Part shown: positions 22,432-30,785 of the stretch, piece by piece
Layout of the letters: every line of letters begins with the position of its first letter
Position numbering within the stretch: the first letter of the stretch is position 1
Source: Schlesneria paludicola DSM 18645
Lineage (GTDB): Bacteria > Planctomycetota > Planctomycetia > Planctomycetales > Planctomycetaceae
DNA: 39,265 bases
Direction of reading: 5' to 3'
Assembly: GCA_945869955.1 (NCBI GenBank)
Contig: CAMBQP010000027.1
Span: forward strand, 1-39,265
Program-made: the position numbers and the translations under genes
Notes under the pieces: model-generated
Told to the model about the DNA's origin: nothing
The model's database searches: none
Seen by the model: the letters and a program-made list of their open reading frames with translations, nothing else

Positions 22432-25167
22432 ATGAACCGGTTACTCAGTCTCATTGGTCTAACCCTGCTATCTTCGTCTCTGTTATCCTGGCCAGGACTT
22501 GGCGTCGCGATCTTGGCAGCAGAAGAAATCGCCACTGTCGATCCGAGCCGCTTCGAGATCACCGTGCTGGCTACGGGATTGACTCAACCCATGGAACTGG
22601 CCATGGCCCCCAATGGGACGGTCTATTTCATCGAACTCAGCGGGAAACTCAAATCACTCAACCCGGTCACCAGAGCGGTGACGCTGGTTGGTGAAGTGAC
22701 TGTGACGACCGCTCAAGAGAATGGATTGATCGGCCTGGCGCTCGACCCCAATTTTGCCGAGAATCACTGGATCTACTTTCAATATTCCCCACCCGACTTT
22801 CCGGGTCAGCACATCTCGCGGTTTACCCTGGTAGACGGCCTGCTCGATCTTGCCTCGGAAAAGATCTTAATGAAGTATGAAGAACAGCGGAAAGAATGCT
22901 GCCATCATGCCGGCTCGCTGCAGTTTGGTCCGCGTGGTGAGCTCTTCATTGCCTGTGGCGATAACACGCATCCACATGGTGACTCGCAAGGCTACGCACC
23001 ACTGGATGAACGCCCTGATCGCGCACCCTGGGACGCGCAAAAATCGTCGTCAAACACCAACAGTCACAACGGCAAAATCTTGCGCATCAAACCCACCCCT
23101 GCGGGGGGATACGAGATCCCCGACGGCAATCTGTTTCCCCGCGACGGTTCAAAGGGACGACCGGAAATCTATGTGATGGGATGCCGCAATCCCTGGCGCA
23201 TGAGTGTCGACCAGCAGACCGGTTTCGTCTACTGGGGCGAAGTCGGTCCGGATGCAGGATCGGAAGGGCCTCGCGGACCTCGTGGCTACGACGAAGTGAA
23301 TCAAGCCCGACAGGCAGGAAATTTTGGCTGGCCCTACTTCATCGCCAACAACCTTCCTTATGCCGATGTCGACTTTGCCACAGGGGAAATTGGTCCGTTG
23401 TATGATCCCAACGCTCCCGTGAATCGCTCGCCAAACAACACTGGTGAGCAACTTTTACCACCCGCTCAACCGGCGTTTATTTATTATCCTTATGGAGGAT
23501 CGACCGAGTTCCCGGAATTAGGGAGCGGTGGCCGAACCGCCTGTGCGGGACCGGTCTATCATTATTCGAGTACCTCGACCTCGACGATTAAGTTTCCGGC
23601 AGCTTACGATCGGACTTTAATGATCTTTGAATGGTCGAGAAACTGGATCAAGGGGGTCCATCTGGATTCCGATTCGCGGATCAAGCAGATCGAAGCCTTG
23701 ATGCCACAACAGCGATTTGTCCGGCCCATTGACATGGAATTCGGTGCCGATGGGGCACTGTATGTGATGGAATATGGCGAAACCTGGGGTGTGAACCAGG
23801 ATTCGCGACTCATTCGTGTCGAGTATGCCAGCGGAAATCGGACACCGGTGGTGATTGCCTCGGCGGAAAACAATATCGGCAAGCAACCGCTGGCGGTCTC
23901 GCTTTCGAGTAAAGGAACGTTTGATAAAGACCTCGCAGACCAATTGTCCTACGAGTGGCGATTGATCCAGACTGCTGACCCGAGTGCCCCACCACGGGTT
24001 CTTTCGCGTGAGCCGGATCCAGTAGTAACGATTGAGGAATCTGGGATATATAATGTCGAACTGGTCGTCACCGATCCACACGGGGCCAGTCGCACGGCAT
24101 CAGTCCCGGTCCTGGTCGGAAATTCCCGACCGACAATCCGGTTTATCGAACCGCAAGTAGGCGATTTTTTCGACCCCGAACAGCCGATCCGCTTTGAATT
24201 GCAGGTAATCGACGCCGAGGACGGAACCAATGACGACCAAGAGATCGACGAGCGGGGTGCCGCACAGATCGATGCCGATTCCCCTGGACGTGTCTCACTC
24301 AACGTCGTTTACTCGCTCGGTTCAATCCCCGGTTCCGGAGCAGGTAGCGAAGCCAAAGACGAAGGCCCGATCGGGATGCGCCGCATGAAAAAGAGTGACT
24401 GTTTTAACTGCCATGCGGTCGATCAAAAGCGAGTTGGTCCGCAACTACTGGAAATTGCGAATAAATATCGTGGTAAGGAAGGGGCTCTGGAGGCGTCGGT
24501 ACAGCGCGTCCTGAAGGGCTCGACCGGAGTCTGGGGCAAGATCCCGATGATACCCCATTCGCACCATACCCCCGAAGAGATTCAGGAAATGGTGAGCTGG
24601 ATTTATAGTCTTGAGCCACAAGGATTAGTACGAGTCTTTAACGGGTTCGTCGGCGAAATTCCGCTGAACAAAGACGAAACCAGCAAGCCGGGTCATTTCA
24701 AGCTGGAAGCCAATTATCTCGATCGAGGGGCAGGGGCGATTCCTCCCCTGAACGCGTCGGCTTTGATTTATCTGCGGCAACGATTGGTCGAGGCGGAAAC
24801 GGCGGATGAAGTGCATGGACCGCAAATCCTGAACTCGGGGACTGCTGGTGGTGGAAAGTTCGCAGGAGCGATTAATCATGGTCACGCGCTGCGATTTAAC
24901 AGCCTGACCCTCGACAAGGTGAAACACTTAACATTCCGGGTCGCCTCGGCAGGAGCAGGCGGGTCGATTGAAGTCCGGGTTGATCGCCCTGACGGAGATC
25001 TCTTGGCGACAGTCCCGATTGAAGTGAATGGGGCGTGGGAAGTCTGGTACGAAAAGACGATCGAGATCCCTGCAACCAAGGGGCGGCACGATGTCTGGAT
25101 TCGGTTTATTCATCCGCAAAACGCGGGGGGCCTGATGAATCTCGACTCGATTCTCTTTCAACCGTAG
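22432..25167 (+). CDS. Glucose/sorbosone dehydrogenase-like, PKD-like, cytochrome c and CBM6-like fusion
   Basis: The 911-residue exported product has a signal peptide (LLSLIGLTLLSSSLLSWPGLGVAILAAEE). Residues ~40-470 form a GSDH/PQQ-type six-bladed propeller (LTQPMELAMAPNGTVYFIE, ENGLIGLALDPNF, HAGSLQFGPRGELFIACGD, RNPWRMSVD). Residues ~480-570 form a PKD/Ig-like domain, ~640-730 a cytochrome c with C657-F-N-C660-H661 and a likely Met706 axial ligand, and ~760-911 a CBM6-like beta-sandwich (VKHLTFRVASAGAGGSIEVR, DSILFQP). The family catalyses PQQ-dependent sugar oxidation, with electrons passing to the attached heme; the substrate is not readable. Start: ATG at 22432, where the signal peptide begins (GTG at 22390 is possible). 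It is divergent to the DUF1549/1553 gene and may share its regulation. Confidence 0.9.
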   Translation: MNRLLSLIGLTLLSSSLLSWPGLGVAILAAEEIATVDPSRFEITVLATGLTQPMELAMAPNGTVYFIELSGKLKSLNPVTRAVTLVGEVTVTTAQENGLIGLALDPNFAENHWIYFQYSPPDFPGQHISRFTLVDGLLDLASEKILMKYEEQRKECCHHAGSLQFGPRGELFIACGDNTHPHGDSQGYAPLDERPDRAPWDAQKSSSNTNSHNGKILRIKPTPAGGYEIPDGNLFPRDGSKGRPEIYVMGCRNPWRMSVDQQTGFVYWGEVGPDAGSEGPRGPRGYDEVNQARQAGNFGWPYFIANNLPYADVDFATGEIGPLYDPNAPVNRSPNNTGEQLLPPAQPAFIYYPYGGSTEFPELGSGGRTACAGPVYHYSSTSTSTIKFPAAYDRTLMIFEWSRNWIKGVHLDSDSRIKQIEALMPQQRFVRPIDMEFGADGALYVMEYGETWGVNQDSRLIRVEYASGNRTPVVIASAENNIGKQPLAVSLSSKGTFDKDLADQLSYEWRLIQTADPSAPPRVLSREPDPVVTIEESGIYNVELVVTDPHGASRTASVPVLVGNSRPTIRFIEPQVGDFFDPEQPIRFELQVIDAEDGTNDDQEIDERGAAQIDADSPGRVSLNVVYSLGSIPGSGAGSEAKDEGPIGMRRMKKSDCFNCHAVDQKRVGPQLLEIANKYRGKEGALEASVQRVLKGSTGVWGKIPMIPHSHHTPEEIQEMVSWIYSLEPQGLVRVFNGFVGEIPLNKDETSKPGHFKLEANYLDRGAGAIPPLNASALIYLRQRLVEAETADEVHGPQILNSGTAGGGKFAGAINHGHALRFNSLTLDKVKHLTFRVASAGAGGSIEVRVDRPDGDLLATVPIEVNGAWEVWYEKTIEIPATKGRHDVWIRFIHPQNAGGLMNLDSILFQP

Positions 25168-25462
25168 TTCCCGGTCGCGGCTTCACTTCACGTTCCACGT
25201 TTGTATGGAACGCACCATGGAATCAAGAGGGGGCATGGTGCAACATGACTGAGTAATCATTCACAGCGAAGTGAGGGAGACAGCCACACTTTTCCCGGCA
25301 AAACGAGGAGTGAGTGGTTTGTACGATTTGGCAGTTCTTCACTTTGTCGCGGGAAAAATCACCCAGTCTCCGAATCAGCCTGCCCCCGAACTGTGAACGG
25401 TTACCTTGACCCATTCATGACCAAATTGAACGAATAACCGGCTCGACTGGCATGATCTCTTT
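25168..25462. other. Gap between convergent genes
   Basis: 295 bp between the GSDH-like gene (plus) and the small membrane protein gene (minus). No hairpin with a T-tract and no repeat of the other intergenic families was seen. A 63-codon minus-strand frame (25223-25414) with a few Cys is present, but it has no ribosome binding site or family match. Confidence 0.4.
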
Positions 25463-26536
25463 TCAGCGAGGAAGTCCGGGCTGAAAGACCGGTGGAAGAC
25501 CCGGTGGCAAGTTGGGAATGGAAGCAGTTTCCGGGCTGACCCATAATACAATCAGCCCCTGGGGCTTGTCCGATTTGAGAACCTTGCCCAAAGGATCGAC
25601 CAACTGAACGAGTTTATCAAAATCGTCAACGGGACCAACCATCAGGAACGTTGCTTCATTTGAGACAATGGATTGACTCTCACGTTTGCCTCCCCCAAGT
25701 AATGGCATCAAACGTACTGCGACGATCTCGGGATGAACGGTTTGAGGGAGTCCCACGAGGCGAATTGCACCCCCTTTGTTTCCATACTTCTTCAGCAGAT
25801 CATTCTCCGGGATCGGAACATCCCCTGGCGGTTGTTCCGGTGGAGTTGTTGACATGACTTGGGCTGGGACCGGATTCGGCGTCGAGAAGGGTGGTTGATT
25901 CGACGGAAACATTCCTCCAGGATGTTGCCTTTGTGGCGGCCCGGCCTGTATTGCAGGCATCGATCTCCCATTCAGTTGCGTAGTCAGGGCCATTGACGCC
26001 AGACTCAGATCCTTTCGCTCCGTCGCCGCGTTGTCGAGTTCAACAAGAATCTCAGGATTCATGCCGAACACAATGTCATAAGGAAACTCTTTTCTAATCT
26101 TGGATAACTCGTTGCTGCGAGTCAGGAAAAGCTTCTGACTTTCATCAGCAGTCAATGGATGCTGTGAGATGAATTCGAGCCAGTCATTGGTCGCTTTGGC
26201 CAGATTCGCCGACGCAGACTTGATTTGTGGCAGAGCACTTTGGGCCGTTGTTTTATCCTTGATCGAACTCATCACTCGGGCATGATTCCGTTCGGCGTCA
26301 ACCACCGCTTTGAGAAATTCGTCATGAGAAGTGGGACGTCCTGGCAGCTTGAGAGCAGGAACGGCCGAACTGACTTGCTGCAGAACGTTTTTCGGCAGCA
26401 ATGCAAAGATACCCAGGCCGAGAACACAGACCAGACCACACACGATCAGTCCGATGAGGATCGGTGGGAAGCCTTCAGATCCCTTCTTCGACTTACGGCC
26501 CGTCTTCTTTTTGGGCGAACTGCTTTTTCCAGCCAT
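25463..26536 (-). CDS. Small single-pass membrane protein, unknown function
   Basis: The 357-residue product begins with a basic Lys/Ser-rich stretch (AGKSSSPKKKTGRKSKKG), followed by one membrane helix (PILIGLIVCGLVCVLGLGIF, ~residues 23-44). The remainder, presumably outside the cytoplasm, has a helical part (~60-190), a Pro/Gln-rich linker (~200-250) and a C-terminal region (IRLVGLPQTVHPEIVAVRL, FLMVGPVDDFDKLVQLVDPL) ending in Pro-rich NLPPGLPPVFQPGLPR. No family recognised. Start: ATG at 26536; the frame also runs from 26617 but the added residues are not needed and precede the basic stretch. The UPF0261 gene lies 77 bp upstream in the same direction, so co-transcription is possible. Confidence 0.65.
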   Translation of the reverse strand: MAGKSSSPKKKTGRKSKKGSEGFPPILIGLIVCGLVCVLGLGIFALLPKNVLQQVSSAVPALKLPGRPTSHDEFLKAVVDAERNHARVMSSIKDKTTAQSALPQIKSASANLAKATNDWLEFISQHPLTADESQKLFLTRSNELSKIRKEFPYDIVFGMNPEILVELDNAATERKDLSLASMALTTQLNGRSMPAIQAGPPQRQHPGGMFPSNQPPFSTPNPVPAQVMSTTPPEQPPGDVPIPENDLLKKYGNKGGAIRLVGLPQTVHPEIVAVRLMPLLGGGKRESQSIVSNEATFLMVGPVDDFDKLVQLVDPLGKVLKSDKPQGLIVLWVSPETASIPNLPPGLPPVFQPGLPR

Positions 26537-26613
26537 GAGCTTGATCTCTATTGAGGCGATTCGGGTTAAGGGCGACACAAGAACGATCGGGAAAGAAGTA
26601 ATTTCTTGTACAT

Positions 26614-27852
26614 TCATTCCGCCTTGATCGCAACCGTTTTCAGACGCAGCAGCCCGAGCAACGTTTCCGCAGCCACCTCAGCGAAGTGCGGGTCGTTAAT
26701 GTGATTGGCGCATTCAATTAACTCGACCGTTCCATGCGTCGATCGGATTGCCTGAAACAGCGTTTCGCGTGCTTCCGAGTCATCGAACGGTTGCCCACTG
26801 CGGTCAATCGCAGAAACACCCAAAAGCGGCAGGAGAATCGCAGTCGGTCCCGTCGCTGCCGACGCCTTGCGGCCGATTTCTTCACCGAGCTGATGGTTCT
26901 CTGCCACCGTCGTCCGCATCAAGGTGACCGTGGCATTGTGCTTGTAGAACTTGCGGCCTTTAAACTTCTCGGGGACGGTGTTGCTTGGCCCAAAGTTGAC
27001 CATATCCAGCGCCCCGACCGAGATCACTTGCGGGATCCCGCGTCGGCCCGCTGCGGTCAAACGATCGGGGCCCGCCGAGAGTGTCCCGCCGACCAGTTCG
27101 TCAGCAAGCTCCGTCGTCGTGATATCGAGTACCCCTGCAAACATTCCGTCCGCAATCAGGCTTTCCATCGCCTCGCCGCCGACACCCGTCGCGTGAAAAA
27201 CGACGACTTCATACCCCGCCTGCTCGAGCACTTGTCGAGCCCGCTCGACACAAGGAGTGGTCACTCCAAACATCGTAGCCGCAATCAATGGTCGATCTTC
27301 ACGAGGCGTTTCGATCGGAATCGCTCGCCGATTCAAGACCATCCCTGCCATCGCCCGGGCCGCATTCCCAAGAATGGTACGACTGATTCGGTTTAACCCC
27401 GAGATATCGACGACGGCATTCATCATCAAGATGTCTTTGCTGCCGACGTAGGGTCGCGTCTGGCCTGAGGCGAGAGTACTCACCATCAGCTTGGGAACCC
27501 CCAGAGGTAGCACTCGCATCGCCGCAGTGCCGATAGTCGTTCCGGCAGAACCACCTAAACCAATCACCCCCAACACTTCGCCACGGGCATGGTCCTCGGC
27601 AATCCGTTTCGCCACGCCGATCGCCGCTTGCGTCACCGCCAAGCCGCGATCGGCTCGTTGACGCATCTCGGCCAACGAGAGGCCCGCTGCTTGAAAGATC
27701 TCTTCACGAGTGATGTTCGCCATGAGCGACGGCTCACCCAGACAGCCCGCGTCAACGATGCGGGTCTCGACACCCAATTCGGTCAGCAAGTCGCGCAGAT
27801 ACCCGGTCTCGGTCCCCTTGGTGTCGAGCGTTCCAATCAGATAAACGGGCAT
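26614..27852 (-). CDS. Tm-1-like ATP-binding domain protein (UPF0261)
   Basis: The 412-residue product is a full-length UPF0261 member, related to the ATP-binding N-terminal domain of tomato Tm-1. It begins MPVYLIGTLDTKGTETGYLR, then IVDAGCLGEPS, the nucleotide-binding-like VIGLGGSAGTTIGTAAMR, STLASGQTRPYVGSKDI and MMNAVVDISGLNRISR, with a second half that repeats a Rossmann-like fold (VFHATGVGGEAMESLI, ELADELVGGTLSAGPDRL). Bacterial members are usually next to a TIM-barrel PEP-hydrolase-like partner, which is absent here. Function in bacteria is unknown. Start: ATG at 27852 with AGGTG at good spacing; a longer frame to 27888 is less likely. Cytoplasmic. Confidence 0.9.
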   Translation of the reverse strand: MPVYLIGTLDTKGTETGYLRDLLTELGVETRIVDAGCLGEPSLMANITREEIFQAAGLSLAEMRQRADRGLAVTQAAIGVAKRIAEDHARGEVLGVIGLGGSAGTTIGTAAMRVLPLGVPKLMVSTLASGQTRPYVGSKDILMMNAVVDISGLNRISRTILGNAARAMAGMVLNRRAIPIETPREDRPLIAATMFGVTTPCVERARQVLEQAGYEVVVFHATGVGGEAMESLIADGMFAGVLDITTTELADELVGGTLSAGPDRLTAAGRRGIPQVISVGALDMVNFGPSNTVPEKFKGRKFYKHNATVTLMRTTVAENHQLGEEIGRKASAATGPTAILLPLLGVSAIDRSGQPFDDSEARETLFQAIRSTHGTVELIECANHINDPHFAEVAAETLLGLLRLKTVAIKAE

Positions 27853-27965
27853 CACGGCACCTGATGAACAAAAGAAAAAGTGTGTCACTGGCGATCATCT
27901 GAAGGCTGGCACCCATCCGGGGACTGACGCCCATCTGGAAGCGGGCACTCAACGATAGCGTGCGT

Positions 27966-27981
27966 GGTCTCAACCGAGACC
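27966..27981. other. Short GC-rich hairpin in intergenic gap
   Basis: GGTCTC (27966-27971), AACC loop, GAGACC (27976-27981); TGC/GCA flanks can extend it past a one-base bulge. It lies between the FG-GAP gene and the UPF0261 gene, both minus strand. No T-tract, so a termination role is uncertain. Confidence 0.4.
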
Positions 27982-28036
27982 GCAACCAAGTACCCGGCAT
28001 CCCTTAGCGACCTCGCCTCCTGTTTGCCAGCAATGC

Positions 28037-29239
28037 TTACTTGGCGGAACCCTGATTCAGATAGAGCTTCACATTCCGGGTCGCGCGGCCCCCTGCGAGC
28101 ACATCGAGTTTTCCATCACCGTTGAAGTCGGCGACGAGGGCATCTTCGACCGCAATTCCGCCATTATCAATCACATGCTTCGACCAGCGTTCACCGGCCT
28201 CATCATCCGCCGAGAAGAGATACAGCCCGGGGCCTTTGATATTTCCGGTCCCCGCTTCGCGGTGACCAATAAGGATTTCGTCGACCCCATCCTCATCCAG
28301 ATCGGCGGTCCAGACAGCGTGTCCCTGCTTCATCGCGTCTTCAATCACCGTTCGCTTGAGTGGCAATTTTCCGTCGCTGCTCGCGGTATAAACGGCGACA
28401 CTCGTCCCATGCATCGGTTCTACCGTTGCCAGGAATCGCCCCCCGCGCTTCAGTTTTCCCTGCTTGATTTCACCCGCTCCGCGTAACTCGGGTTTGTCCG
28501 AGGGGGCACCGGTTCCGAGCCTGGTCAGCTTGAAAGACTCGCCCTGCTTTTGAATCAGCGAAACCCCTTCTTCACTGGCGGTAATGGTGTCGAGTTTTCC
28601 GTCACCATCCCAGTCGGTGTGGAGGTGGTTATGCACCCGGTTCAGCGTTTCGTCGAGTTCCTTGAAGAGCCACCGGTCCGTTTTTGGAGCCGCCGGGATC
28701 GAGAATGCGAGCAAACGAACCCCCGACTTCCCGTCGACACTCCGGTTTAAAGGCGAAACCACTAATTGCGGTTGTCCCGTCCCCAGAACATCCGCAAAAC
28801 TCATCCGATGCGTACTCTTTTCGAGAGCAATCAGGTGCACCGACCATTTGTCATCCGGATTTTTTCCACGGGTGATCCACTGGATGCTCCCCGTATTGGC
28901 TTTAATCCAGCCAGCACCGAGAGCGAAGTCAATTTGGCCGTCCCCATCAATGTCATGCGGTGCGATACAAACGTGATCCAGGTCTGCCTGATTTTCGAGG
29001 ATCACATGTTTGTTCCACAGCGGAGCTTCGTACCACTGCACCCGATTTTCGCTCACCGCCACGATATCTGGCTTGCCATCACCATTGACATCGGCCCGAT
29101 TAACGGCGTAACAGACCGTGCCGATCTGGGGATCGATAATCTGCTCGACAAACCGGGGAGCGCCGGCCAAAGCCGTTTCCGTTTCCATAGCGGCCACGAC
29201 GAACAGGGCAGCAATGACGGACAGTGAACAACCACGCAT
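28037..29239 (-). CDS. Secreted FG-GAP/VCBS repeat protein
   Basis: The 400-residue product has a signal peptide (LSVIAALFVVAAMETETALA, cut near residue 25) and is then an FG-GAP/VCBS propeller throughout, with calcium-type loops DVNGDGKPD, DIDGDGQID, DWDGDGKLD, DLDEDGVDE and DFNGDGKLD. It has no ASPIC domain, unlike the CRTAC1-like protein at 6606-8426. Such proteins are abundant exported components in planctomycetes; the function is not established. Start: ATG at 29239 fits the signal peptide, with only a weak Shine-Dalgarno (AAAGATG). It follows the DUF1552 gene by 67 bp in the same direction and is probably the last gene of a DUF1592-DUF1552-FG-GAP unit. Confidence 0.88.
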   Translation of the reverse strand: MRGCSLSVIAALFVVAAMETETALAGAPRFVEQIIDPQIGTVCYAVNRADVNGDGKPDIVAVSENRVQWYEAPLWNKHVILENQADLDHVCIAPHDIDGDGQIDFALGAGWIKANTGSIQWITRGKNPDDKWSVHLIALEKSTHRMSFADVLGTGQPQLVVSPLNRSVDGKSGVRLLAFSIPAAPKTDRWLFKELDETLNRVHNHLHTDWDGDGKLDTITASEEGVSLIQKQGESFKLTRLGTGAPSDKPELRGAGEIKQGKLKRGGRFLATVEPMHGTSVAVYTASSDGKLPLKRTVIEDAMKQGHAVWTADLDEDGVDEILIGHREAGTGNIKGPGLYLFSADDEAGERWSKHVIDNGGIAVEDALVADFNGDGKLDVLAGGRATRNVKLYLNQGSAK

Positions 29240-29306
29240 GGAACATCTTTCGCTGGCGACCGGTTTCGAATTATCTGGTATGACTTACCAAGGGGACACA
29301 GACGTA

Positions 29307-30629
29307 TCAGACTTCGGCCAGGGCTTCCGTGGCATCGCCAAACTTTTCGGGTCGGATATTCATTTTGTCCATCATCGACATGTAAAGTCGACACATTTGA
29401 CGATTAGGCTGATCGCGGTAATCGAGCACCTTACCGGTCTGAATTTTGCCGCCGCCGCGTCCCACCATCACGACCGGCAGTTGCGTCGCATCATGACTGC
29501 CACTCATCATGCTCGAACAGAACATCAGCATCGTGTTATCGAGCGCAGTCCGCTCCCCTTCCTGAATCCCATCCAGCTTTTTGGCAATGTAGGCCAATTG
29601 CTCGACGAAGAACTGGTTCACCTTCAGCCAGTCAGGGGTATCCGAGTGGGACAACAAGTGGTGAATCATGTAATCGACACCCAGATGGGGGAACCGCAGC
29701 GACGAGTGATCATTATTTAGCTTCAAGGTACAGATCCGTGTCGTGTCGGTTTGGAAACCGAGCACCATGATATCGCACATCAGCCGCATGTGGTCCGCGA
29801 TATTCTGCGGAATCCCTTCCGGTGGTCGGGGGACATTCGGTTTGTCGAGTGTTGGCCGCCATCCCTGCAATTCACCCAGTTTCCCCGCATTTTCAATCCG
29901 CTGCTCGACATCGCGAACGGAATCGAGATATTCATCCAGCTTCCGCTGGTCGGCCGTGCTGATCTCGCGTCGAATCTGCCGGGCATCCGCCAGGACCGCA
30001 TCCAACACGCTTTTATCCCCCCGCTGCACCTCGTCTTTAAACAACCGGTCGAATGCGAGTGACGGATAGAGTTCCAGCGGCGTGGGGGTTGTTGGTGAGC
30101 TCCACGAAATGTGCGAGCTGTAGATCATCGAATAATTTTTGTGAACGGACGGATTCCCCGCTTCACAACCCAGAACCAGGCTGGGGACCTTCGTTGAACG
30201 ACCATAAGTCTGCGCCAGGAACTGATCCACACTGGTCCCCGAATGGATTTCACCACCCGGTGCGAGTGGTGCACCCGAGAGCAGATTCCCGGTCTGCGAG
30301 CTATGAATATTTCCCTTCAGTGCCTGTTCATTGTACAGACCTTTGATGAACAGCGTTTTATGGCGGAGGTCATTCAGGGGTGCCAAAACCTGGCCCAATT
30401 CCAGACCCTGGGTCGTTTCCTTCGCCCACCATTCCTTGGCGTGAAATCCGTTCCCGGCAAACAGCACCGCCATCCGGACCGGAGCTTCGCTTGCCGGTTG
30501 GTTTCCGCGCGTCTCGTCACCCCAGACTTTCAGCGATTCCATCCATGGCAAGGCCATGGTCACACCCAGCCCGCGTAAAAAGGTGCGACGATCAAAGGGA
30601 TGGGTTACAGGAGTTTGTTCAGAACGCAT
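29307..30629 (-). CDS. DUF1552 exported protein with twin-arginine signal
   Basis: The 440-residue product begins with a Tat-type signal (DRRTFLRGLGVTMALPW, residues ~13-29), indicating export of a folded protein. The rest is DUF1552: VRMAVLFAGNGFHAKEWW, LNDLRHKTLFIKGL, LVLGCEAGNPSVHKNYSMIY, VLADARQIRREIS, LDEYLDSVRDVEQRI, DNTMLMFCSSMMSGS and NRQMCRLYMSMMDKM. DUF1552 genes nearly always follow DUF1592-type genes in planctomycetes and verrucomicrobia, as here (145-bp gap downstream of the DUF1592 gene). The fold relates to the alkaline-phosphatase-like DUF1501 proteins, but no activity is established. Start: ATG at 30629 with TTGAGGA eight bases before it, which is convincing. Confidence 0.92.
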   Translation of the reverse strand: MRSEQTPVTHPFDRRTFLRGLGVTMALPWMESLKVWGDETRGNQPASEAPVRMAVLFAGNGFHAKEWWAKETTQGLELGQVLAPLNDLRHKTLFIKGLYNEQALKGNIHSSQTGNLLSGAPLAPGGEIHSGTSVDQFLAQTYGRSTKVPSLVLGCEAGNPSVHKNYSMIYSSHISWSSPTTPTPLELYPSLAFDRLFKDEVQRGDKSVLDAVLADARQIRREISTADQRKLDEYLDSVRDVEQRIENAGKLGELQGWRPTLDKPNVPRPPEGIPQNIADHMRLMCDIMVLGFQTDTTRICTLKLNNDHSSLRFPHLGVDYMIHHLLSHSDTPDWLKVNQFFVEQLAYIAKKLDGIQEGERTALDNTMLMFCSSMMSGSHDATQLPVVMVGRGGGKIQTGKVLDYRDQPNRQMCRLYMSMMDKMNIRPEKFGDATEALAEV

Positions 30630-30713
30630 GACAGAAATTCCTCAAAGAGGGGACGGCCTCAAAACAGGACAAAATCTCAATCGAATTCACGGACGGTTTT
30701 CTCGAGTCGTTGT

Positions 30714-30785
30714 CTTGGTGACATCTCGCTAACTTGGTGACATCTCGCTCAGTAGTCTACTCGACAATCTGATTCTACTCGACAA
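30714..30785. repeat. Two short tandem duplications at the DUF1592 gene 3' end
   Basis: A 19-bp unit CTTGGTGACATCTCGCTMA is doubled at 30714-30732 and 30733-30751. TCTACTCGACAA occurs at 30756-30767 and 30774-30785 (18-bp period); the second copy contains the stop codon of the DUF1592 gene, so a copied in-frame-like stop sits just downstream. Slippage or recombination duplications are the simplest explanation. Confidence 0.8.

Noticed and set aside
25223..25414. Small Cys-containing 63-residue minus-strand frame as a possible peptide gene or MNIO substrate
   Set aside because: No ribosome binding site or signal sequence, no neighbour of the right type, and it lies in a gap between convergent genes.
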